Shown here: piece after piece, positions 1-7,898 of the stretch | Layout: each line of letters opens with the position of its first letter | Numbering within the stretch: position 1 is the first letter of the stretch | From: Actinomycetes bacterium | GTDB taxonomy: Bacteria; Actinomycetota; Acidimicrobiia; Acidimicrobiales; RAAP-2 | Reading direction: 5' to 3' | Assembly (NCBI GenBank): GCA_021794995.1 | Contig: JAJYPY010000013.1 | Coordinates: forward strand, 1-33,283 | DNA length: 33,283 nt | The notes under the pieces: generated by a model | Seen by the model: only the letters and a program-made list of their open reading frames with translations | Database searches by the model: none | Told to the model about the DNA's origin: nothing | Translations under genes and position numbers: made by a program

Positions 1-2
1 CC

Positions 3-209
3 GCAGGTGCCGCGGCCGCAGGTGCCGCGGCCGTTCCCGCGCCCCGTCCCGATCACCGCCCCCTCCTCGCACACGACCCCGCACAGGTCATCGAGGCGCT
101 CGAGCGGACCCGGCGGCCCATCTACGAAGAGGTTGCCGACCTCGTCGTCGACGTGGACGGGGTGGACCCGTGCGCCGTCGTGGACCACATCGAGTCCGCC
201 CTCAGATGA
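3..209 (+). CDS. aroK: Shikimate kinase, C-terminal part (5' end off window)
   Basis: Open frame 3 translates to ...VIEALERTRRPIYEEVADLVVDVDGVDPCAVVDHIESALR*, a typical shikimate kinase C-terminus; its TGA (207-209) overlaps the aroB ATG (206-208). Confidence 0.8.
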   Translation, partial: AGAAAAGAAAVPAPRPDHRPLLAHDPAQVIEALERTRRPIYEEVADLVVDVDGVDPCAVVDHIESALR

Positions 210-1264
210 TCACGGTGCCGGTCGCGCTCGGGGAGCGCAGCTACGACGTGACCGTGGGAGATGGTGCCTCGTCCCAGCTCGCGGCGCTCGTCGCGACCCG
301 CGTGCGCGGCGCACGCCGGGCCGTGGTCGTCACCGACGAGACGGTGGCCGCCGCGCCGTGGTTTGCAGGGATCGACCCGGGACTCCCCTTCGAGGTCCAT
401 GCGGTGCGGGCCGGGGAGCGCGCAAAGACCGTGGACACGGTCGAGGCCCTTTGCCGGGAGCTCGCACGCGCAGGGCTCGCACGCACCGACGTGATCGTTG
501 CCGTCGGTGGTGGCGTCGTCACGGATCTCGCGGGGTTCGTCGCCTCGATCTACCACCGCGGCACCGCGTACTGCTCGGTCGCCACGACGCTTCTGTGCCA
601 GGTCGACGCCGCGATCGGCGGGAAGACGGGAGTGAACCTGCCCGAAGGCAAGAACCTGCTCGGCGCGTTCTGGCAGCCGGCGGGCGTCCTGTGCGACACC
701 GCGCTGCTCGCGACGCTGCCCGCTCGGGAGTGGGCGTCAGGACGCGGCGAGATGGCGAAGTACGCGTTCTTGGGCGAGCCGGGGATCGGGGAGCTCGCAC
801 TCGACGCGCAGGTCGCGCGTTGCGTCGAGCTCAAGGCGGCGACGGTTGGTGCCGACGAACGTGAGAGCGGCCGGCGCGTCCTGTTGAACTACGGCCACAC
901 GCTCGCACATGCGCTCGAGGCGGCGTCGCTCGCGGCCGGGGGGGACCTGCGCCACGGTGAGGCGGTCGGCGTCGGGCTCGTGTACGCCGCGCTCCTCGCC
1001 CGGCGTCTCGGGAGGATCGGTGACGACGAGGTGGCGCGCCACCGTGAAGTGGTGGAACGCTTCGGCCTGTCGGCCCGCCTTCCCGCGGGGCTCGACGGCA
1101 TCGACCGCAAGGAGCTGCTGGCCTACATGGCTCGGGACAAGAAGGCCGCCCAAGATCTTGCGTTCGTCCTGGACGGCCCGCACGGCCTGGAGCTGGTGCA
1201 CGGTGTCGACGCTGCGGACGTCCTCGGGGCGCTCGACGAGCTGGGAGACGTCACGTGCACCTGA
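206..1264 (+). CDS. aroB: 3-dehydroquinate synthase
   Basis: MITVPVALGERSYDVTVGDG...VGGGVVTDLAGFVASIYHRGTAYCSVATTLLCQVDAAIGGKTGVN...NYGHTLAHALE; ATGA junction with aroK. Confidence 0.95.
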   Translation: MITVPVALGERSYDVTVGDGASSQLAALVATRVRGARRAVVVTDETVAAAPWFAGIDPGLPFEVHAVRAGERAKTVDTVEALCRELARAGLARTDVIVAVGGGVVTDLAGFVASIYHRGTAYCSVATTLLCQVDAAIGGKTGVNLPEGKNLLGAFWQPAGVLCDTALLATLPAREWASGRGEMAKYAFLGEPGIGELALDAQVARCVELKAATVGADERESGRRVLLNYGHTLAHALEAASLAAGGDLRHGEAVGVGLVYAALLARRLGRIGDDEVARHREVVERFGLSARLPAGLDGIDRKELLAYMARDKKAAQDLAFVLDGPHGLELVHGVDAADVLGALDELGDVTCT

Positions 1265-1731
1265 CCCTGTTGTCGGGGCCGAACCTCGACCTGCTCGGTG
1301 AGCGTGAGCCCGCCGTCTACGGGCCCGAGCGGCTCGAAGACCACGTCCGCCGCGCCGCGGCGACCGCCGAGGCGCTCGGATGGACGTTGGACCACGTCCA
1401 GACCAACCACGAGGGCGCGCTGATCGACGCGGTACACGCCGCACGGGGGAACGCGGACGCCATCGTGGTGAACGCAGGTGCGCTGACGCACACCAGCTGG
1501 TCGCTCCACGACGCGCTCCGGGCGTTTGGCGGCGTCGTGGTCGAGCTGCACCTTTCGAACCCCGCAGCGAGGGAGCCCTTCCGTCATACCTCGGTGATCG
1601 CTCCGGTCGCCAGCGGGCTGGTCGCAGGGATGGGGGGCCTCGGCTACGAGGTGGCCGTCCACGCGGCGGTACGGCTCGCGGAGTCGCGCGCACGCGAGGA
1701 TGAACACGACGACGAGGAGGAACGACGATGA
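1255..1731 (+). CDS. aroQ: Type II 3-dehydroquinate dehydratase
   Basis: MHLTLLSGPNLDLLGEREPAVYG...NHEGALIDAVH...VVNAGALTHTS; GTG start. Confidence 0.94.
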   Translation: MHLTLLSGPNLDLLGEREPAVYGPERLEDHVRRAAATAEALGWTLDHVQTNHEGALIDAVHAARGNADAIVVNAGALTHTSWSLHDALRAFGGVVVELHLSNPAAREPFRHTSVIAPVASGLVAGMGGLGYEVAVHAAVRLAESRAREDEHDDEEERR

Positions 1732-2861
1732 GAGCGTTGGACGTCGCACCCCGGCTGGACCGCCTTCGGGCGCGTCTCGACGACGCCGGCGTGGCAGCCC
1801 TGATCGTGACGAACCTGGCGAACGTGCGCTACCTGACCGGGTTCACCGGCTCAGCGGCCGTGCTCGCCGTGACGTCGGGCGGGTCTGGCGGGTCTGGTGG
1901 GTCGGGCGGGTCGGGCGGCCCGGGGCGGGCGCTGCTCACGACCGACGGCCGGTACCGCACGCAGTCGGCCGAGCAGATCGCCTCGGCGCGGGCCCCGGTC
2001 GAGATCAGCATCGGAACCACGCAGGCGCAACGTGACGCGGTCAGGTCCCTGCTCGCAGGCGTCGGACCGATCGGGCTCGAGGCGGACCATGTGAGCTGGA
2101 GCGACAGCCGGCAGTGGGGCGAGCTGCTCGGCGACGTGGTGCCCACGAGCGGCCACGTCGAGGCGTTGCGCGAGGTGAAGGACGAGGGTGAGATCGATCG
2201 CATGGCCAAGGCCGCGGCGATCGCGGACGCAGCGCTCCAAGAGGTGCTGCCGATGCTGGCCGAGCGCGTCAGCGAGGAGGAGTTCGCGCTGGCGCTCGAT
2301 ACCGCGATGCGACGCAACGGCGCGGAGAGCACCGCATTCGAGACCATCATCGCGGCCGGGCCGAATTCCGCCAAACCGCACCACCGCCCGACGCCGCGGA
2401 TCATCGCCGCGGGCGATCCGGTCGTCGTGGACTTCGGCGCCGCCTTCGAGGGGTACCGCTCGGACATGACCCGGACGTTCTTCGTGGGCGGTGAGCCCGA
2501 GGGGGAGTTGGCGCGGGTGTTCGCGGTGGTGCGTGACTCCCAGGCACGGGGTGTCGCCGCGGTGGCGCCCGGGATCGGGTGCAAGGAGGTCGACTCGGTC
2601 TGTCGGGCCGTCATCGCCGAGGCCGGGTGGGCCGATCGCTTCGAGCACGGCACCGGCCACGGGGTGGGCCTGGACATCCACGAGGCACCGACGGTGAGCC
2701 AGTTGGGCACTGCTACCCTGGCGCCCGGCATGATCGTCACGGTCGAGCCGGGCGTGTACCTCCCGGGCACGGGCGGGGTGAGGATCGAGGACACGCTCGT
2801 GGTGACCGAGGACGGCAGCCGCCCGCTCACGAACTTCGAAAAGACCGTCGCCGTCGTCTGA
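1728..2861 (+). CDS. pepP: Xaa-Pro aminopeptidase / M24 metallopeptidase
   Basis: N-terminal creatinase-like domain plus M24 metal-ligand motifs VVDFGAAFEGYRSDMTRTF, EHGTGHGVGLDIHE, VTVEPGVYLPGTGGVRIEDT; ATGA overlap with aroQ. Symbol pepP vs pepQ not resolved. Confidence 0.9.
   Translation: MRALDVAPRLDRLRARLDDAGVAALIVTNLANVRYLTGFTGSAAVLAVTSGGSGGSGGSGGSGGPGRALLTTDGRYRTQSAEQIASARAPVEISIGTTQAQRDAVRSLLAGVGPIGLEADHVSWSDSRQWGELLGDVVPTSGHVEALREVKDEGEIDRMAKAAAIADAALQEVLPMLAERVSEEEFALALDTAMRRNGAESTAFETIIAAGPNSAKPHHRPTPRIIAAGDPVVVDFGAAFEGYRSDMTRTFFVGGEPEGELARVFAVVRDSQARGVAAVAPGIGCKEVDSVCRAVIAEAGWADRFEHGTGHGVGLDIHEAPTVSQLGTATLAPGMIVTVEPGVYLPGTGGVRIEDTLVVTEDGSRPLTNFEKTVAVV
1875..1919 (+). repeat. In-frame 9-bp tandem repeat (TCN GGN GGN)x5 encoding (SGG)5
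   Basis: tcgggcggg tctggcggg tctggtggg tcgggcggg tcgggcggc, in the pepP frame. Confidence 0.9.
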
Positions 2862-2872
2862 GAACGCCGGGC

Positions 2873-2945
2873 CGGCGGGTCGGCGGGTCGTCGGGTCGTC
2901 GACCCGGCGGGTCGACGGGTCGGCGGGTCGGCGGGTCGGCGGGTC
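2873..2945 (+). repeat. Degenerate CGGCGGGT tandem repeat between pepP and efp
   Basis: ccggcgggtcggcgggtcgtcgggtcgtcgacccggcgggtcgacgggtcggcgggtcggcgggtcggcgggtc. Confidence 0.85.
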
Positions 2946-2946
2946 C

Positions 2947-2988
2947 ATCCAGTTCGTCCAATCCAGTTCGTCCAATCCAGTTCGTCCA
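2947..2988 (+). repeat. Three perfect 14-bp tandem copies of ATCCAGTTCGTCCA
   Basis: Copies at 2947-2960, 2961-2974, 2975-2988. Confidence 0.95.
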
Positions 2989-3009
2989 GCACAGCAAGGC
3001 AGGGAACCG

Positions 3010-3570
3010 ATGTCCGTCTCCACCAACGACCTGAAGAACGGCATGACGCTCGACCTGGCCGAGGGCCTGTTCACGGTGGTCGAATTCCAGCACGTCAAGC
3101 CCGGGAAGGGGGGCGCGTTCGTCCGGACCAAGCTGAAGAACGTACGGACGGGCTCGGTGGTGGACCGGACGTACAGGGCCGACGAAAAGCTCGAGCAGGC
3201 GATCATCGAAAAGCGCGAGATGCAGTTCCTCTACCGGGACGGGGACGACTACGTCTTCATGGACACCACGAGCTACGAGCAGCTCCAGATGCCGCGCACG
3301 GCGCTCGGCGACGCCGCCCACTACCTGAAGGAGAGCGACGGGGTCTACCTGCAGATGTACGGCAGCGATGTCGTCGGCGTCGACCTCCCCGCCGCCGTCG
3401 AGCTCACGGTCACCGAGACCGAGCCCGGCGTCCAGGGTGACCGCGTCTCGGGCGCGCGCAAGCCCGCCACGCTCGAGACGGGTCTCGTCGTCCAGGTGCC
3501 CCTGTTCGTGAATCCAGGCGAGTCGATCCGCGTGGACACCCGTACGGGCGAGTACCTCACCCGGGCCTGA
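3010..3570 (+). CDS. efp: Elongation factor P
   Basis: MSVSTNDLKNGMTLDLAEGLFTVVEFQHVKPGKGGAFVRTKLKNVRTGSVVDRTYRADEKLEQA. Confidence 0.96.
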   Translation: MSVSTNDLKNGMTLDLAEGLFTVVEFQHVKPGKGGAFVRTKLKNVRTGSVVDRTYRADEKLEQAIIEKREMQFLYRDGDDYVFMDTTSYEQLQMPRTALGDAAHYLKESDGVYLQMYGSDVVGVDLPAAVELTVTETEPGVQGDRVSGARKPATLETGLVVQVPLFVNPGESIRVDTRTGEYLTRA

Positions 3571-3579
3571 CGCCGGCGC

Positions 3580-3981
3580 ATGGGTGACGAGCCGACTCGC
3601 CACCAGTCCCGCGAGCGGGCGCTCGGCCTGCTCTACGAAGCCGAGCTGAAGGGCGCCTCCCTCGAATCGGTGGTCGCGGCGCTTCCGGTCCAGCCCGACG
3701 CGTTCACCCACGGCCTTCTCACGGCGGTGGCGAGCCACCGCACGCGCGTCGACGAGCTCGTCGCGCAGTCCTCGGTCGGCTGGCCGCTCGACCGGATGGC
3801 GGTGGTCGACCGTCTGGTGCTGCGGATGGCCGTCGCCGAGCTGCTCGAGCCCGAGCCTGGGGGACCCCCCACCGCGGTCGTCATCGACGAGGCGGTGGAG
3901 CTGGCGAAGACCTACTCGACCGAGGAGTCGGGTGCGTTCGTGAACGGGATCTTGAGCACGATCGCGGCGCGCGTGCGATGA
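3580..3981 (+). CDS. nusB: Transcription antitermination factor NusB
   Basis: [17 protein letters not shown]...[22 protein letters not shown]...[27 protein letters not shown]. Confidence 0.95.
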   Translation: MGDEPTRHQSRERALGLLYEAELKGASLESVVAALPVQPDAFTHGLLTAVASHRTRVDELVAQSSVGWPLDRMAVVDRLVLRMAVAELLEPEPGGPPTAVVIDEAVELAKTYSTEESGAFVNGILSTIAARVR

Positions 3982-3989
3982 GCGTGCGG

Positions 3990-3995
3990 TAAGGT
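3990..3995 (+). promoter_or_regulatory. Candidate -10 element (TAAGGT) for the pyr operon
   Basis: TANNNT match; predicted TSS about 4002, coinciding with the 5' base of the PyrR hairpin; no convincing -35. Confidence 0.4.
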
Positions 3996-4000
3996 CGGCA

Positions 4001-4041
4001 CCTGACCGTGAAGCGGGTCCCGTGAGGCCCGTACGGACAGG
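4001..4041 (+). promoter_or_regulatory. PyrR-binding RNA hairpin (pyr operon leader) overlapping the pyrR Shine-Dalgarno
   Basis: Loop GGUCCCGUGAGGCC (4016-4029) matches PyrR loop consensus ARUCCNGNGAGGYU at 12/14. Stems: 4001-4004/4038-4041, 4006-4009/4033-4036, purine bulge GAAG 4010-4013, 4014-4017/4028-4031, bulged U4018, CC 4019-4020/GG 4026-4027. Confidence 0.85.
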
Positions 4042-4048
4042 AGGAGCG

Positions 4049-4606
4049 GTGGCAGAACGCGAGCGCAGCCATACCCGCGGCGGCACGTTCGTTCCCCGTT
4101 CCCAGGTCCTCTCCGCCGCCGACGTCCAGCGCGCACTCGTGCGCATGGCGCACGAGGTCGCCGAACGCAACGGCGGGCTCGACCAGGTCGTCCTCGTCGG
4201 CCTCCAAACCGGCGGGGTCCCGCTCGCGCGCCGCATGGCGGAGGCACTGCGCGACGCCGAAGGGACCGAGGTGCCCGTCGGCAGCCTCGACGTGGCCTTC
4301 TACCGCGACGACATCGGGCTGCGCCCCGTGCTGCCAGAGGCGGCCACCGACATCCCCTGCGACCTCACGGGTCGCGTCGTCGTGGTGGTCGACGACGTCC
4401 TGTTCACCGGGCGCACCGTCCGGGCTGCGCTCCACGCGCTGTCCGACTTCGGACGCGCCCGCGCCATCCAGCTCGCGGTCATGGTCGACCGCGGCCATCG
4501 CGAGCTGCCGATCCGCCCTGACTACGTGGGGAAGAACCTCCCGACGCGGCGCGACGAGATGGTCGACGTGAGCGACGACGGCGTGGTGATCGGGAGCCTC
4601 GGGTGA
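4049..4606 (+). CDS. pyrR: Bifunctional pyr operon regulator / uracil phosphoribosyltransferase PyrR
   Basis: [26 protein letters not shown]...[17 protein letters not shown]...[22 protein letters not shown] (PRTase motif); GTG start after AGGAGG (4039-4044). Confidence 0.93.
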   Translation: MAERERSHTRGGTFVPRSQVLSAADVQRALVRMAHEVAERNGGLDQVVLVGLQTGGVPLARRMAEALRDAEGTEVPVGSLDVAFYRDDIGLRPVLPEAATDIPCDLTGRVVVVVDDVLFTGRTVRAALHALSDFGRARAIQLAVMVDRGHRELPIRPDYVGKNLPTRRDEMVDVSDDGVVIGSLG

Positions 4607-5517
4607 CACACCTGCTCTCGATCGCCGACCTCGACCGCGAGGGGATCGAGGAGATCCTGCGGGTCGCCGACGCCTTCGCCGAGGTCGAGAAGCGCCCGAT
4701 CCCCAAGGTCCCGACGCTGCGCGGCCGGGCCGTGGCGACGCTCTTCTTCGAGGAGTCGACGCGGACGCGCCTCTCCTTCGAAACCGCGGCGAAGCGCCTG
4801 TCCGCGGACGTCCTGTCCTTCTCCGCCGCGTCCTCGTCGGTGAAGAAGGGAGAGTCCATCCGAGACACCGTCGAGACCATCGAGGCGATGGGGATGGACG
4901 CGCTCGTCGTGCGCCACTCGTCTGCCGGGGTGCCCGTGCAGGTCAGCCGTTGGGTGAAGCGGTGCAAGGTGATCAACGGCGGCGACGGCTGGCACGAGCA
5001 TCCGACCCAGGCGCTCCTCGACTGCTTCACCGTTCGCCAACTGCGCGGCGGCATCGACGGGCTCCGAGTGCTCATCGTGGGGGACATCCGCCACAGCCGG
5101 GTCGCCCGCTCCCAGGTGCTCGCCTACACCACGCTCGGTGCCTCGGTCACCCTCGCGGCGCCCGGGAGCCTGTTGCCTCCGTCGCTCGAGGGCTGGCCGG
5201 TCGAGGTGGCAGAGGACCTCGACGACGCGCTCGGCAATGCCGACGTGGTCTCACTGCTCCGCCTCCAGGCCGAGCGCGGGAGCGGCGCGTTCGTCCCGAC
5301 CCTGCGGGAGTACACGGCAGGTTGGGGCCTCACGGCACGACGTGCGGCGCTGCTCGGCGGTGATGCCATCGTGACGCACCCGGGGCCGATGATCCGCGGC
5401 GTCGAGATCGCCGGCGACGTGGCCGACCTTCCCCAAGCGGTCGTCACGCGCCAGGTGACCAACGGCGTTGCCGTCCGCATGGCGGTCCTCTTCCTGCTGC
5501 TCGGCGGTGTCCTGTGA
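4603..5517 (+). CDS. pyrB: Aspartate carbamoyltransferase catalytic subunit
   Basis: [22 protein letters not shown]...[10 protein letters not shown]...[24 protein letters not shown] overlap with pyrR. Confidence 0.96.
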   Translation: MTHLLSIADLDREGIEEILRVADAFAEVEKRPIPKVPTLRGRAVATLFFEESTRTRLSFETAAKRLSADVLSFSAASSSVKKGESIRDTVETIEAMGMDALVVRHSSAGVPVQVSRWVKRCKVINGGDGWHEHPTQALLDCFTVRQLRGGIDGLRVLIVGDIRHSRVARSQVLAYTTLGASVTLAAPGSLLPPSLEGWPVEVAEDLDDALGNADVVSLLRLQAERGSGAFVPTLREYTAGWGLTARRAALLGGDAIVTHPGPMIRGVEIAGDVADLPQAVVTRQVTNGVAVRMAVLFLLLGGVL

Positions 5518-5521
5518 GGCC
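5509..5521 (+). promoter_or_regulatory. Candidate second PyrR-binding motif at the pyrB/pyrC junction
   Basis: GUCCUGUGAGGCC matches RUCCNGNGAGGY; flanking GGUG (5506-5509)/CACC (5521-5524) can pair; contains the pyrC GTG start. Confidence 0.4.
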
Positions 5522-6806
5522 ACCTGGGGCGCTCGTGATCCGAGGCGGCGAGGTGCTCGACGCCCGCGGTCGCCGCCGCGCCGACGTGGTGGTCGCCGAC
5601 GGGGTCATTCGAGCCGTCGGCCCCGATGTGCTGGGGGATGCGCCGGCCCGCGCCAGGGTCCTCGAGGCTTCCGGGTGCGTCGTGGCGCCCGGGCTGGTGG
5701 ACCTTCACGCGCATCTCCGCCAGCCCGGTGCCGAGGAGGCCGAGACGGTGGAGACCGGCGGGCGCGCGGCCGCCCTCGGCGGGTATACGGCGGTCGTGGC
5801 CATGCCCAACACCGACCCGCCGGTGGACTCCGCAGCGGTGGCCCGGGAGGTCCTCGCGCTCGGCGGGCGTGCTTTGGTCGAGGTCTGCGTCGCAGGAGCG
5901 ATCACGATCGGACGGGCCGGGAAGAGGCTCGCACCCATGGGAGAGCTCGCCGCGCTCGGCGTGCGGCTGTTCACCGACGACGGAGCGGGGGTCCAGGACG
6001 GGGCGCTCATGCGTCGTGCGCTCGACTATGCGAAGGGGCTTGGGGTCACCCTCGCACAACACTGCGAGGACGACCACCTCGCCGGCGCGGGGGCCATGCA
6101 CGAGGGCGCATGGTCGAGCCGCCTCGGGCTGCCGGGAATCCCGAGTGCCGCCGAGGAGTCGATGGTTGCCCGGGACATCGCGCTCGCCCGTCTCACCGGC
6201 GCACGCGTGCACTTCCTTCACCTGTCGACTGCGGGCTCGGTCGAGCTTGTGCGGCGGGCGAAGGCCGAGGGTCTGCCCGTGACCGCCGAAGCAGCGCCGC
6301 ACCACCTCGTCTTGACGGACGCGTCGTGCGCGAGCTACGACGCGTGCTACAAGGTGAATCCGCCACTGCGCACCGAGACGGACGTCACGGCGGTGCGTGT
6401 CGGGGTGCTCGACGGGACGATCGACGCGATCGCGACCGACCATGCGCCGCACCTGCCCGAAGCAAAGGACGTGCCCTTCGACGACGCGCCTTCGGGCATG
6501 CTGGGGCTCGAGACCGCCCTGGCGGTGGCATTGTCGGTCATGGACATCGCGCAGGCGCTCGCGTCCCTGTCGTGGAAACCGGCCACGATCGCGGGACTCA
6601 GCCCTCGCCACGGTGGACCGGTCGAGCCCGGTGCAGCGGCGAACCTGTGCGTGATCGATCCGGCGCTGTCGTGGACCGTCGATCCGGTCCGGCTCGCCAG
6701 CCGCAGCCGGAACACGCCGTTCGGGGGGTGGACCTTCATGGGACGCAATCGCCACACCGTGTCGGCGGGAGAGGCGGTCGTCGTCGACGGGGAGGCGCAG
6801 CGATGA
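5514..6806 (+). CDS. pyrC: Dihydroorotase
   Basis: [21 protein letters not shown]...[10 protein letters not shown]...[31 protein letters not shown] overlap with pyrB. Confidence 0.95.
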   Translation: MRPPGALVIRGGEVLDARGRRRADVVVADGVIRAVGPDVLGDAPARARVLEASGCVVAPGLVDLHAHLRQPGAEEAETVETGGRAAALGGYTAVVAMPNTDPPVDSAAVAREVLALGGRALVEVCVAGAITIGRAGKRLAPMGELAALGVRLFTDDGAGVQDGALMRRALDYAKGLGVTLAQHCEDDHLAGAGAMHEGAWSSRLGLPGIPSAAEESMVARDIALARLTGARVHFLHLSTAGSVELVRRAKAEGLPVTAEAAPHHLVLTDASCASYDACYKVNPPLRTETDVTAVRVGVLDGTIDAIATDHAPHLPEAKDVPFDDAPSGMLGLETALAVALSVMDIAQALASLSWKPATIAGLSPRHGGPVEPGAAANLCVIDPALSWTVDPVRLASRSRNTPFGGWTFMGRNRHTVSAGEAVVVDGEAQR

Positions 6807-7891
6807 GGGGGACGGGGGCGGAGGCCTGGGCGGAGGACAGGGCTGCGGCGCTCCTCGTGCTGGCCGACGGAGAGGTGTTCGAAGGTGAGGCCGCCGGTGA
6901 TCCCCGGGCAGTCGCCACCGGAGAGCTGGTCTTCAACACTGCGCTCTCGGGCTACCAAGAGGTGATCACGGACCCGTCCTACGCGGGCCAGGTCGTGGCG
7001 TTCACCTATCCGCACATCGGCAACTACGGCGTGAATGACGACGACGACGAATCTGGCCGCGCCCACTGCAGGGGCGTCGTCGTGCGCGACCTCACGCCTG
7101 AGCCGTCGAATTGGCGCGCGTCCGGTCGTCTTGACCGGTGGCTCGCCGCACGGGGTCTCCCCGCGATCACCGGTGTCGACACCCGACGGCTGACGCGTCA
7201 CCTGCGGGACAAGGGCGCGATGCCGTGCGCCTTCGGCACGGCGGGTGAGTCCGTGCTGCGCGAGGCGGCTGCCCAGGCGCTGCCCACGGACGGCCGGGAC
7301 CTCGTCTCGGAGGTCACCACCCCCGTGCCCTACGTGCGCGGCGCCGGGCCGCGCCGGGTCGTGGCGTACGACTTCGGCGTCAAAGAGACGATGCTGCGCC
7401 ACCTCGGACGGCTGGCGACGGTGACGGTGGTGCCTGCCTCCACTCCCGCGTCCGACGTGCTCTCGCTCGAGCCGGACGGGGTCTTTCTCTCCAACGGTCC
7501 AGGGGACCCTGCGGCGCTCGGCGGCCCGACCACCGCGATCGCAGCCCTGCTCGGCAAGGTCCCGATCTTCGGCATCTGCCTCGGCCACCAGCTTTTGTGC
7601 GCGGCGCTCGGCGGCGCGACCTACAAGCTGCCGTTCGGCCACCACGGCACGAACCACCCGGTCCAGCGGCTCTCGGACGGCACGGTCGAGATCACCAGCC
7701 AGAACCACAACTACGCGGTCTCCGGGGTGCCCGACGCCCACGTGACGCACGTCAACCTGAACGACGGAGTGGTCGAAGGCATCCGCTGCGCGTCGGCGGA
7801 TGCGTTCTCCGTCCAGTACCACCCCGAGGCGGGTCCGGGCCCGCACGACGCCGCCTACCTGTTCGCAGCGTTCGACGAGATGCTCGGGTAG
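6803..7891 (+). CDS. carA: Carbamoyl-phosphate synthase small subunit
   Basis: [39 protein letters not shown]...[11 protein letters not shown]-type GATase motif ([17 protein letters not shown]), NHNYAV; ATGA overlap with pyrC. Confidence 0.96.
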   Translation: MRGTGAEAWAEDRAAALLVLADGEVFEGEAAGDPRAVATGELVFNTALSGYQEVITDPSYAGQVVAFTYPHIGNYGVNDDDDESGRAHCRGVVVRDLTPEPSNWRASGRLDRWLAARGLPAITGVDTRRLTRHLRDKGAMPCAFGTAGESVLREAAAQALPTDGRDLVSEVTTPVPYVRGAGPRRVVAYDFGVKETMLRHLGRLATVTVVPASTPASDVLSLEPDGVFLSNGPGDPAALGGPTTAIAALLGKVPIFGICLGHQLLCAALGGATYKLPFGHHGTNHPVQRLSDGTVEITSQNHNYAVSGVPDAHVTHVNLNDGVVEGIRCASADAFSVQYHPEAGPGPHDAAYLFAAFDEMLG

Positions 7892-7898
7892 TGCCGTA

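Noticed and set aside
737-1693. Large minus-strand ORFs (e.g. 737-1693, 2827-4236, 5124-6755, 8805-10280, 28040-29416)
   Set aside because: All lie antisense to well-recognised genes; Arg/Ala/Pro-rich shadow translations expected at this GC content, with no recognisable domains
2873-2988. CRISPR array
   Set aside because: Repeats are short and directly tandem with no unique spacers; no cas genes
4022-4048. GTG 4022 as pyrR start
   Set aside because: Lies in the PyrR hairpin loop and lacks an SD; GTG 4049 follows AGGAGG
5468-6802. Upstream extension of the carA frame (ORF 5468-7891)
   Set aside because: Overlaps pyrC in another frame and is Arg/Gly-rich; CarA homology begins at ATG 6803
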